Below, piece by piece: positions 9,635-23,620 of a DNA stretch of 24,818 nucleotides. Below the pieces are notes generated by a model. The model did not search any database. It was given only the letters and a program-made list of their open reading frames with translations, and had not been told where the DNA came from. Source of the stretch: Funneliformis mosseae (taxonomy: Eukaryota > Glomeromycota > Glomeromycetes > Glomerales > Glomeraceae); contig CAJVPP010000904.1 of the NCBI GenBank assembly GCA_910592005.1, positions 1-24,818 on the forward strand. The letters are read 5' to 3'. The stretch's first letter is position 1; every line of letters starts with the position of its first letter. A program made the translations under genes and the position numbers.

Positions 9635-12600
9635 TTACTTAGACAACTTGTTGGTCCACTTCATGTAAGATTGTTGCGAAAGCAATGCCTTTGTCGCCTG
9701 AGTGCGTCTACTTCGGCGCACTTCAGCGGTTTTTCGTGAAGCAATTAGATCCTAAAACGAAAAGATAACAAAGATATACGCTAGTAAAGATCGAGTTCTC
9801 AGGAAAAAATAATTAGTCAATCCTCGAATTGCCCGAAATTCATTATTCGCCATTAATTCACATACCTGCACTCGCTTAACCATGCCCGATTTGATATCGA
9901 GAAGTCGGGAGCTTATTTCTTTCTTTAATATTAGTTCTCTTTTGCCCTTTTCATTAAACCATTTCAGCAAATCGTCAACCTAAATAACAGGACATAATTA
10001 CATTAATATAATGAAGCCTGATTTGGCCTGTTATTTACTAAATTCGCTCTCGTTGTAATGTAAATCACGAGTGTTAAAAACATTCTTATTCGAAAGTTGT
10101 AAATACTTGTTCGGAATCTTCATAATATCCCCATTGCGTCTCTTCTGTTCCAAAGCTTTCTTCCACTTTTCTTCTTTTGTTATACTTTTGGCGCATAGCT
10201 TCAGTTAATGTGTCTGCAAGTTCTTTAGTGCTAGGGACCTGAACCAAGACTCTACCTGTACCATATCTCTCATTAACAACTAATCCTGCTTCATCAAAAT
10301 AGTAATATTTATTATGAAATCTATCGTAGCCCATTGGGCCTGTCCGTGGTAATGCATATCTACGTTTTTCTTTTTCAACATGCTCCTCCTAAAAATAAAT
10401 CATTAAAATAAGATATAACAAAATTGATAGATTGATGTAGAGTATATTAATAAAAGAGATATATACTGACTTTCTTTTGTAATGCAAGATCTTCTTCCTC
10501 CAGCTTAAGCTTTCTTGAAACTAGACTGTCTTCACCATTCATGGATTCTGTAGACGATTTTCCTTTTACACGTGGCACGGAAACGTTTCCTTTGGTGATT
10601 TCCGCAAGGGAATTCGCGCTGTTATCATGATAAGAGAAAATTAATGACGGAACATAATTAAAGTATTGGTATTCTTATACCACTTACATATGTTTCCTTT
10701 CCTTGATGATTTCATTCTTTTCTTTATTCAACTCCGTTTGCTTGTTAACACATCCTTCGATGTGTTCATGAATCAGGGTGGTTTTTGCAACGTTGTTTAT
10801 CAAGAATTCCATTATCTGCAACTTATCAGCTACCTCAAGGGTAGTGAAGTATTCTTCAAAACTTTCTTCGGATGCATTGGTGCTATCAATAGGGGCCAAA
10901 TGAGAGAGTATACGATCCACGTTAGGGATTGTTTCGTGTGTCCCCAACTGTATATAGATAAATCAAGATATAACAAAATGCCAGTAATAAATTAAACTCA
11001 AAAACCAAATTAGATAATTTTATATTTACCTGATAAAGGCAGCCAATTAGTACACATTCCCATCCTTTTCGAGAATCTTTGGGGGGAATAACTTTCTTGT
11101 CCCAAATCTTTACAAATCTTTCAAGAGCGTCTCGAGACGCAAGAACGCTATTTCCATTTATGTCCACATCCATATCGTTTGGACCAGTTTCGGTCTTAAT
11201 CTGGTCCCTAAGAGCAGGAGCAACGCGAGGAACTGGTTGACGTTTTTTACTTCTAGCTTGTAAACGATCTCTGATGATCGCGTTGAGCAAAGCTGCATGC
11301 ATCTCAATCACTAAAGTACAGCGAGGTTGCATCATATTGTGATAAAATGATAATTCAAGGTCATCGAGCGTGAAAAAGGAAACACCTAGAGGTTTTCTAA
11401 AATAAAAGAAAACCTTGGTAAATATCGAGGCAGTGATATTAGACAAAATCATTATAATGAAAAAATAGATATCGACGTTACCCAAACACCGTGAAGAAGT
11501 TCCACGTCATCAAAAATGTTCCAATGTACTTCTGAGGAATTTTGAAATCAAGGACCATAGGAGGTTTCTTTGAGAGTAAGCTTCTATCAAGAGGCACGTC
11601 CAAATCTTCTATTGGATATTTTGCTATTTAATAATGAATGATAAGATAATAAGTATAATGGAAATCGTTCATAAAGTAAAAGAAATCATCTTAACAAAAT
11701 TACACACTCTTCCTTTGCTCAGCTCTTAATCGTTTCTGAGCCTCTCTCTCCTTTGCTTTACGCTCTTTTTCCCTCTTACGTTCAGCTTCCCTCTTCTTCT
11801 TTTCACGCTCTTTCTGTCGTTTCTTCTCTGCCGCTCTTTTTACTTGTTCCTTACTCATAGTCGCTTGTCTTTTTGATGCTGCCATTCTTTTACCTCGTGT
11901 AGTATTAGCAGAGATCGTTCCTCTCTTGTCTTTCTGAGCGTTATCCTCTCTTCTAGCACCTCGAGTCCTAGTGTTCATTCCTTTGCTCGTTCTAGCTTTC
12001 TTTGAAGGACCTTCTTGTATTGTTTTGCCCTAAATTTTATGAAAAATACCGTAATTGTTAAATAACGTTCTCATACCAAACATTGTGACCTTTTTTATTA
12101 CATATATATTTTTTTACCTTTCGCTTCCTGCTCTTTTCTCGCGCTTCACTTTTTGCCTTCTTCAAATCATCAGGGAGCTTAGTATTTACTTTATATTTCT
12201 TGGCCAAGTTATCCTTAACTATCCATGGTGCGTGCAAATAGGTATCTTTGGTTGTGGACTGTTTAATGAACAAACGGATCAGGGTCTTATTGAACGTCAA
12301 TTTATTACGACTATAAAGAAACAAGATATAGTTTAGCAAATACAAAATCCTGATGATGCTTATCTTTAACATTAACTACAAACCTCAAATTATCACCGCC
12401 GTTAAAAGTCTTGATCATATATCTATGATTTCCGTTCTTCACTACTTGTTGAATGGGACTTCCCTGCTTATCTAGCATTTGAACGCGATATATGGCTTGC
12501 GTTGATGCAGTTTGTTTCCTTGTTCTAAAACTCTTCCCTTTGATTCCTTTAGCAGCTGGCACCGTAGAAATTTTTACGTCGATAACCTTTCCTTTTGACC

Positions 12601-13336
12601 TATTAGTATGACAAAGAGACACAAAATGTATGTTGATAAAACGCGAGTACATCCAAGGGGATTCATAATAAGATTGAAATACATACTACATACCTCTTTT
12701 TCCCTTCGCTTTCGTCTTTGATAGTTACATGTTCACCAAGCGTAAACTCTTCGTTGTATTTATCGAAGATTTGATTGGCCAAGACATCAAGACGATCAGT
12801 ACCTATAATAAAAACGATGGTTAGCATAATAATCCTTTATTCTTAGGACAACTTGAATCTTGCATCACAAATACTTTGCAAGAAGAACACTTACTAAATT
12901 GCACCATCTGTAAAATATGTTGTTTCAACCCTTCCGGAAATTTCTTGAGCTGCTCACGATGTTTCTTTTCATTCTCGAGAGCCTCTTCATACGTGAGACC
13001 TTGTTTACTAGTTACAGCACACTGCCATTCTGGCCTGTTATAAAAAGCTATACGATTCAGATAATCTCTATTTAAAAACAAGAAAATAAAGTTAAGGAAT
13101 GATATGAACTAATATACAAGCACTTTACTGGCTGCATTGTAATATAAGCAACGAAACAAAAGAACACCAGAGTGCAAATATTCATTTTAACGTATTTATA
13201 GGAAAAAAAGATACTTGTAATTAACAAAAACTTCGTTACTGTAGGGGATCACCCATACTTGTTTATTGCCGTGTTTGGATGGGTCCAGCTTTGGCTCAGG
13301 TACCGGAGCAACAGGTTTGTTATCATAGAGAGGCAT
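9635..13336 (-). CDS. ITC1: ITC1/ACF1-like ISWI-complex subunit (WAC, DDT and WHIM domains), 13 exons, 854 aa
   Basis: Exons (minus, 5'->3'): 13336-13215, 13067-12895, 12802-12694, 12599-12384, 12310-12118, 12029-11708, 11623-11482, 11396-11030, 10947-10688, 10618-10471, 10388-10107, 9979-9866, 9751-9635; all junctions are GT-AG and phases agree. The family is the non-catalytic partner of ISWI ATPases (yeast Isw2-Itc1, animal ACF), guiding nucleosome spacing and repression in the nucleus. Seen: an N-terminal WAC domain (about residues 25-125: QVWVIPYSNEVF, NRPEWQCAVTSKQGLTYEEA); a strongly basic K/R/E-rich helix (about 305-378); a DDT domain (about 400-470: LMTWNFFTVFGKPLGVSFF, LDDLELSFYHN); WHIM1 (about 549-600, LEVADKLQIMEFLINNV); WHIM2 (GPMGYDRFHNKYYYFDE, near 701-717); and a helical WHIM3-like tail (LLKWFNEKGKRELIL). 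No PHD finger or bromodomain is present, as in yeast Itc1 and unlike animal ACF1. The last codons are TTG TCT AAG TAA, and AAGTAAGA there also resembles a splice donor, so a longer 3' end cannot be excluded. Confidence 0.93.
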
Positions 13337-13824
13337 TGTCCATAAAATTGTTTAACAGAGGGTTATAGCTTTAAGTACCCAGTACGAGGAAAAAGGGTTA
13401 AAACTTTTTAAAATATAAAAAACAAAGTTCGAAAGTTAATAAAAAAAAACGACGAGAATATGAAATTACACGACATCCGAATAAATTCATTTACTTGAGT
13501 TTGAGAGTAACGGATTGTGAAGACAACAATTTACAAATTCGCCAGTGAACAGCTAATAAATTGTTGATAGAACGGAAAACACCCAACCAATGCGTAACAA
13601 CAAAAGTTTCAAAAGTATTTGATGTTATTTTTAAAAAATTCTCGATCTTCGATCGGCGGTCTGGTAGCTGAACAGGAATTGAATTTAACTTTCACATTTT
13701 TCCCAGAAATTCGGTATTTACCGAAATTTCGTGTTTTCAATATATCACATGTTGATCAGTTGTTGATATAGTCAACATTTTTCAACTATTTTTTCTTTTT
13801 GTTTCAATAATATTTTGTGTAATA
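13337..13824. promoter_or_regulatory. Divergent promoter region between ITC1-like and GSKIP-domain genes
   Basis: The start codons of two divergent genes face each other across 488 bp, so both promoters must lie here. A palindrome TTCGGTA-TT-TACCGAA (13710-13725) lies about 100 bp upstream of the GSKIP start and is a candidate regulator site. A repeated TGTTGA/TCAACA theme occurs at about 13751-13785. I assign no TATA box. Confidence 0.45.
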
Positions 13825-14335
13825 ATGACAACTTCCGTAACTACAGAAACAAATAAATTTATCAAACAAGAACTTTCTAACGTACTTAAAGAGTATGATT
13901 ATGGTGTTATACCAAATTCAATAAAAATATTACCTACAAAGAGTTTAAATCCTGATGCTCATCAATCTTCTTTATTTCAACTTACTCTACTAGAAAATAT
14001 TAAATTAATTATTACAATTGCTGAAGAAGGTTATATTGTATGTATAATAATAAATTACAATTTTATAATTTATTAATTTAAAAATTTAAAAATTTTTTAT
14101 TAAATAAATATTTCATGTTGAAATCACTAAATAGATTACAGAAGCAGATCCAGTCGATGTTATTGTTAATGAAGATTTGGAATGTGCAAAAAAATGGATT
14201 AATAAACCTTTTGAGACCATGGAAGCTTTATTATTAGCAGTATCTCCCAAATTTGGTGACAAATTTCATCAGGCTTTGTTTTCTAATTTATCAAATTTAT
14301 CTCAACAATCTATAGGAAACATCACAAACAATTAA
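13825..14335 (+). CDS. GSKIP: GSKIP-domain protein (GSK3-interacting protein / DUF727 family), 2 exons, 137 aa
   Basis: Exons 13825-14037 and 14135-14335 are joined across a 97-bp GTATGT...AAATAG intron in phase 0, giving 137 aa ending at TAA, close to the ~139 aa of animal GSKIP. The domain shows the usual order: an N-terminal helix (FIKQELSNVLKEYDYGV), then strands (SLFQLTLLENIKLIITIAE, EEGYI|ITEADP), and a C-terminal helical region (FETMEALLLAVSPKF, FHQALFSNLSNL) equivalent to the family's YSLLDTLSPAYREAFGNAL. In animals the family binds glycogen synthase kinase 3 and protein kinase A; the same fold occurs in CLU-type mitochondrial proteins. Whether this fungal protein binds GSK3 is inference, because the C-terminal GSK3-binding residues cannot be matched with certainty. 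Divergently transcribed from the ITC1-like gene. Confidence 0.85.
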
Positions 14336-14777
14336 TGAATTAAATTTTTTTTTTTTTGTAATTTATAATTCTCTATTGCATTTTACAAAACGATATTATA
14401 TATATATATATATAAATTAAAACCGTAAGTTATATATTAAAAGAGAAATTGTTCCATGATCATCATTTTTTTCATAAAATTAATGAACGGATAAGAAATT
14501 TTTGTGATAAGAAAAAGTTGTAGCTTTTTTTTAAAAAATATATATATATATATAAACCACATGAAATTCGATGTACAGTTTTTTTTTCCTTTAAATAGCA
14601 TGTTCCCTCTTTTTATATGTCCAAGCGCCATTTCCTGGTCATGTGCATTTTTTTTTTGCTGTCCTATTATTAATTATTAATTATTTGCCCACTAAAGACA
14701 ACCCGGGTAAATTGAAGCAATGTCCCTTTTTGGGAACAACCCAATCGTCCATTTTTTTTTTTAAAAAAAAAAAAAAT
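14336..14777. other. Convergent 3' region between GSKIP and CK2 alpha
   Basis: The two neighbouring genes end toward each other here. The sequence has (TA)n microsatellites at about 14397-14414 and 14539-14555 and several long A or T runs, consistent with 3' untranslated and termination sequence. A small hairpin GTCCC-TTTTT-GGGAAC lies near 14722-14737. The frames on either strand here have no domain and are not reported as genes. Confidence 0.5.
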
Positions 14778-16744
<1,967 letters not shown>

Positions 16745-17380
16745 TTTGCTGGCCAGTGAGAATTTAGTTAAAATCACACAAGATGAATGACGCCGGGAGA
16801 AATTTTGACAAAATTTCAAAGCTTAACAAGTAATTCAAAAGGAAAAAAAAAAAAGCAAAAACTATTATGTTTATTTGCGAACTTCTATAATATCACGAAA
16901 ATTTTTTCTCTAAATATCTGCTATAAATACTTTATAACAAGGATTCGTTATAAGTTTTGCTTTGCTCTACCATTCGTCCGTTACAACATGACGCAATATC
17001 AAAAATATAAACAACATGATATACCTGCGGACTTGTGTTCACAAACAGGCTGACACATCACAAACAATGTGATCCCAATTCTCATTCTCATTTTATTAAT
17101 ATCCTAGTAAAGTGATAATTTTTGATGTTTTAACAAAATTGGAAAGTAGTAATAATTATCATAAACCACCTATTTTTTTTTTTTTTTATTGGATTATTCA
17201 ATCAAACCAGAAATTACTATAATTTTTAGATATATATTTTTTTTTTTATATACAAAATTTTTTTAATCCGATTTCTAAAATTACTAAAATGTATATTGAT
17301 TGCTAAGGAGGATATATTTATCCTTATTATATTTATAATGTTTATATTATTTATAATGTATTTAATTATAACAGATATTA
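16745..17380. other. Intergenic region: CK2 alpha upstream, MYST acetyltransferase downstream
   Basis: About 16745-17050 should carry the CK2 alpha promoter. About 17100-17380 is very AT-rich 3'-flank sequence of the next gene, with T runs at about 17173-17187 and 17239-17248. No protein-coding evidence was found: the plus-strand frame at 16787-17053 has no domain and starts just upstream of the kinase start codon on the other strand. Confidence 0.5.
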
Positions 17381-20199
<2,819 letters not shown>

Positions 20200-20854
20200 T
20201 CAGTTTTGCTTCTGTGATCTGCACAACTCAAAAAAAAAATATTTAAAGTGCGCATTTAAGAAAAGTGTGTGAATTAGCGACAAAAATAATCGTTTTAACA
20301 TTTTTTTTTTCTTTGATGAACGTTGTTACTAATGTTTAATGCGTACCAAACGTACTTTGTGTAAATATAATTACTTTTGTTATAATTTTAGTTTGAGTAA
20401 ATATCATTATTAATCGTAAATGGTTTCAAAATATTCGTTCCCGCGGTATAAATTTCGCGGAGTACGTGGACTTGTATCGCTCTTTTTTTTTTGTTATAGA
20501 TAAATTTTATTTTCACTATTTTTTTTTTTGGCTTTTTTTTGTTGCAAATAATGATGTATTATCTGACCAGTAGCAAATTTTCGACGATCATTTGAGCTTC
20601 GAAACTTTCACGTGATGGTTTGAAACAAAATTTTCTACAATAAAGTAAAATCTATTAGAACAAACTAAATCTAAATTTGTTACATTAATTAGGTAAACTT
20701 ATCGTTATTGTAATAAAAAAAAAAATTAGATAATTAGATATAAAAACGACTATTTACATATAATTACTACCAAAATTTGTATTTCTTCCTTAATAAATAA
20801 ATATTAATAAATCGTGTATTCGACCGATTAAAAACGTAAAACGTAAAGGAATTG
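20200..20854. promoter_or_regulatory. Upstream region of the MYST gene / downstream region of RPC4
   Basis: The segment separates two genes read in the same (minus) direction. It has several T-rich runs and one GC-rich spot, CCGCG...CGCGG (20441-20445 and 20456-20460) enclosing GTATAAATTT, about 245 bp upstream of the MYST start codon. The enclosed TATAAA reads on the plus strand; the minus strand reads TTTATA. It is a candidate regulatory site only. No gene seen. Confidence 0.4.
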
Positions 20855-22773
20855 TTACATATTACTCAATAAACTTGAAATGTTTGGTTTCACGACTAAG
20901 TGTTGCGTGATCTGTCCTAAATTAAAAACACTTTCTTGAGAAGGGTCGATCACTACAGCATTCTCCAAAAATGTCCGATTCAAACCTGCCGTGACCTAAA
21001 TAAATTTTAAAAGACGTTATATTTAGTTAACAAATATACATTCATAATGTATGATTATAAAATTTACTTACATCAAATGTAAAATCCCCAAAAACCATTT
21101 GCATTTTACCAGATCTACGCACAATTAGTCGTCCTATCTGACCCTCTGGTTTATTATTACCATTGACAGCATCCTCAGAATTGTCTTGTTCCCTTTCTTT
21201 ACTCTTACCCTTCTCCTTTACTGACGATTGCGTTACGGGTGGACCAGGTCCTGGTTTATCCGTAACTCTACCCTTTCCTTTGTCAAGGGGCGACCTATCA
21301 TTCGGACCACTCATCCTTGGACGTTTAGATGGTTCAAACTCAGGTAAGACGGTAGGCAATTGAAAACATAATAGATGATTTTCCTAAAATAAAATATATA
21401 AATCTCTCGAAATTTAAAAACATCTAGAAAATAATTCCTTGCCACTTACTTCTTCAACAAATTGTATCATTTTCCTTTTAATTTCTTTCGATTTTTCATT
21501 GTCAATCACATCCTTGCCTAATGGATAAAAAGAAAAGAAAGTTCGTCGACTTCGGTTTCTATCTCTTTCTAAAATCAACGAAAATCACGAGTCGATTGAC
21601 TCTATAATGCGAATTGCTAATAGAAATAAACTATATATTGTACATATGTTCATTAATATCCTTACCTTCTAATATACCAGCAGTGTCTTCTCTTTCATGC
21701 TCAACTAAAAGTATATCTGGTGCCCAAGGATCTTCTCGGAAAGATTCAAAATCTTCAGCATAATCTGTTCTACTTTTCCTTTCTTCAATAACAGAAGTGC
21801 TAAAAACGTTCGCAGTGTCCACTTGAGATTTTAGAAATATTGATTATCAATTTTTTCGTTATCCAATATATCAAGAATGATGTATTAATATTAATTATAT
21901 CTTACATGGCTGGAAATTAGCATTTGAACCAAATGCGAACGGTCCAGATGCAACCATATCTGGAACAAATCTGCCGCGTCCACGGGTTCCTGATAAATAA
22001 TAATAACATAAACGATCATGCTTAATTCTTAGAATTATCACATGTTGATGTACCTCTTCCTCGATCTGTTCCTCGTCCTCTTAAATCTGTACCAGATGTG
22101 AGCGGTTCATTATCCTAGAAGAATGATTAACTAATTTCAAATACGATCTATCATAAGGTCAAAAATAAAAATAAATAAATAAATTGCTCACCCCTATATC
22201 AAACATTTCAGGGGTAATTGCGTCGGCAGCTATCGTTCTTTAAAAAAATTGCATGTCATTAGTAAAAATTTAAATTTAAACATATTAATTAAATAGTACT
22301 TACGGTTGAGACCTTCTATGTGCTTCAGGTATTGTCGGAACAAATATTTTTTTTTGTGTTCCACGTAATGTAACTCTTGAAGATGTTGATAGAAAGTAAT
22401 GTCCAGTTGGTGCCGTTCTCACCGAAGCTAATCTTCCAGGAGCTGGAAGATCATGTGATAAAGAACCAAGTCGTCTACCACTCGAAATTGAGGCCAAGGA
22501 GGGGGTAGGAGAAGGTGCTCTGCTCAAGTATGGAGACGTTGGAAGATTTATTTCTGCTTCCAAATTCAAATTAATATCCGACGAAGGTAGCCCTGCTTGT
22601 TCAAGAGTTCTATTTATTTCCATCGAAATTGAATCTTCTTCCTCTGATCTGCCCCTGCCTCTACCTCGACTTCTCCCTCGAGTTGTCCTAGGCCGAGCCG
22701 TACCTCTGACGCCTTTTGGTCGTCCCCGTCCCCTCTTGGGTGATGACTGGTTTTCAAATGCTTCATCTGCCAT
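20855..22773 (-). CDS. RPC53: RNA polymerase III subunit RPC4 (Rpc53/POLR3D), 8 exons, 445 aa
   Basis: Exons (minus, 5'->3'): 22773-22304, 22237-22192, 22114-22054, 21989-21906, 21821-21666, 21517-21450, 21383-21072, 20995-20855; GT-AG introns of 64-148 bp, total 445 aa. RPC4 pairs with RPC5 (Rpc37) as the TFIIF-like subcomplex of Pol III that helps open complex formation, termination and reinitiation in the nucleus. Seen: a basic N-terminus with an AT-hook-like GRGRPKG and RG-rich repeats (TRGRSRGRGRGR); an S/P-rich linker; a GRGRFVPDMVASGPFAFG segment, where the family usually has a similar G-rich stretch with a conserved G-P-F/L; and DPWAPDILL. The diagnostic C-terminus is GQIGRLIVRRSGKMQMVFGD followed by FTFDV and GQITQHLVVKPNISSLL. 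The last two blocks are the most conserved part of the family. Yeast Rpc53 is about 420 aa, so length fits. ATG 22773 is preferred over the in-frame upstream ATG at 22839 because homologous-looking sequence starts here. Confidence 0.95.
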
Positions 22774-23046
22774 TATGCTAGAACTATAAAACACGAAACG
22801 ATTTGAATTCACTTTTAATGTATCATACACGTATAGCAATTTGTCTTTGTGACTTCGTACCGATCTGCGCGTGCGATATGACGAACGCGTGTTGGATTAA
22901 CACCCATAAACATGTGATGTGACAATCATAGGCAGACTTTCCTATGATTGGATAGAGGTTCAGGTTAAATAATAACGCTAACAAGATGTATAAATATAAA
23001 AATATTAAATATAAAAATCTTTGATCCTTCAAATAAAAAATACATA
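22774..23046. promoter_or_regulatory. RPC4 upstream region with a perfect 10-bp hairpin
   Basis: This holds the presumed RPC4 promoter. CAATCATAGG (22923-22932) and CCTATGATTG (22941-22950) are perfectly complementary around an 8-base loop, about 150 bp upstream of the start codon. The arms also contain CCAAT-type sequence (ATTGG on the plus strand). Whether this is a protein-binding site or a chance repeat cannot be told from sequence alone. Confidence 0.4.
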
Positions 23047-23228
23047 CAGTCAATCCTCTCTAAATGCACACACCATATATTTTCTCTCTAAATGCACGCT
23101 CTCGTTCAATCCCAAGCATATAAAATTCATATAGAAATTTTTTCTTTAAATGCACACCATCTTTAAATACACATTTTTTAAAATTTTCACTATGGTCTCA
23201 AGGGGGTGCATTTAGAGAGGGTTGACTG
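23047..23228. mobile_element. 182-bp MITE-like element with ~23-bp terminal inverted repeats
   Basis: The left end CAGTCAATCCTCTCTAAATG (from 23047, continuing CAC) matches the reverse complement of the right end (..GTGCATTTAGAGAGGGTTGACTG at 23206-23228) with one mismatch over 23 bases. Both ends are flanked by ATA, compatible with a short target-site duplication. It has no coding capacity. CAGT-type termini and a T/A-containing target are typical of Tc1/mariner/pogo-related non-autonomous elements, which is family-level inference. Degenerate copies of the terminal motif TCTCTAAATGCAC recur inside at 23085-23097, 23143-23155 and 23161-23172, all in the orientation of the left end. Confidence 0.75.
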
Positions 23229-23436
23229 ATACTTTAATCGCGTGCCGAGTGAATGGAATATTATTGGATTTTTAAATGATGCGAGTTGACAACTACGAGA
23301 TCGAAGATAGGACTTTACCTTAGATGTCTGGAGACGATTGCTAATTTCAAAGAAGGTGAAAGGTGCAAGAAAGCGAAGAACCTGCTCAAAAAGTATAGGT
23401 AAAGAAATTTTTATTATGTGTAAGAAATTGGTGGTG
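23229..23436. other. Unassigned spacer between MITE and tandem repeats
   Basis: Moderate GC sequence without a supported gene. A 91-codon minus-strand frame (23190-23465) crosses the MITE end and the first tandem unit and shows no domain, so it is treated as chance. Confidence 0.4.
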
Positions 23437-23620
23437 TGGCGAAGACCTTTCAAGCTCCTCGTCATTTAAGCCTTTTAAGCCTTACCACGAAGCTAGAATT
23501 GGAGCGTAGGTGACCTTTTAAGCTTGCCTGATGCTTAAGCCTTTTAAGCCGACCCAATTCTAGCCCCACTGGGAAACGGGTGACCTTTCAAGCTTGCCTG
23601 GAAGTCTTTTAAGCCGACCT
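23437..23620. repeat. Three degenerate ~69-bp tandem units with an embedded inverted repeat
   Basis: The landmark GACCTTT(T/C)AAGCT occurs at about 23444, 23512 and 23582 (spacings 68 and 70). Each is followed about 20-30 bases later by CTTTTAAGCC. Units two and three share GGTGACCTTT-AAGCTTGCCTG. Across units one and two, GCTAGAATTGG (about 23491-23501) and CCAATTCTAGC (about 23544-23554) are inverted complements of 11 bp. The block is GC-richer than its surroundings and non-coding in every frame. It may be a minisatellite or part of a larger dispersed repeat. Confidence 0.65.

Noticed and set aside
10666..10995. 109-codon plus-strand frame
   Set aside because: It is antisense to exon 9 of the ITC1-like gene with a well-supported minus-strand reading.
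22774..22839. Longer RPC4 N-terminus starting at ATG 22839
   Set aside because: The extra 22 residues are AT-rich promoter-like sequence, while MADEAF at 22773 begins the family-like acidic/basic N-terminus.
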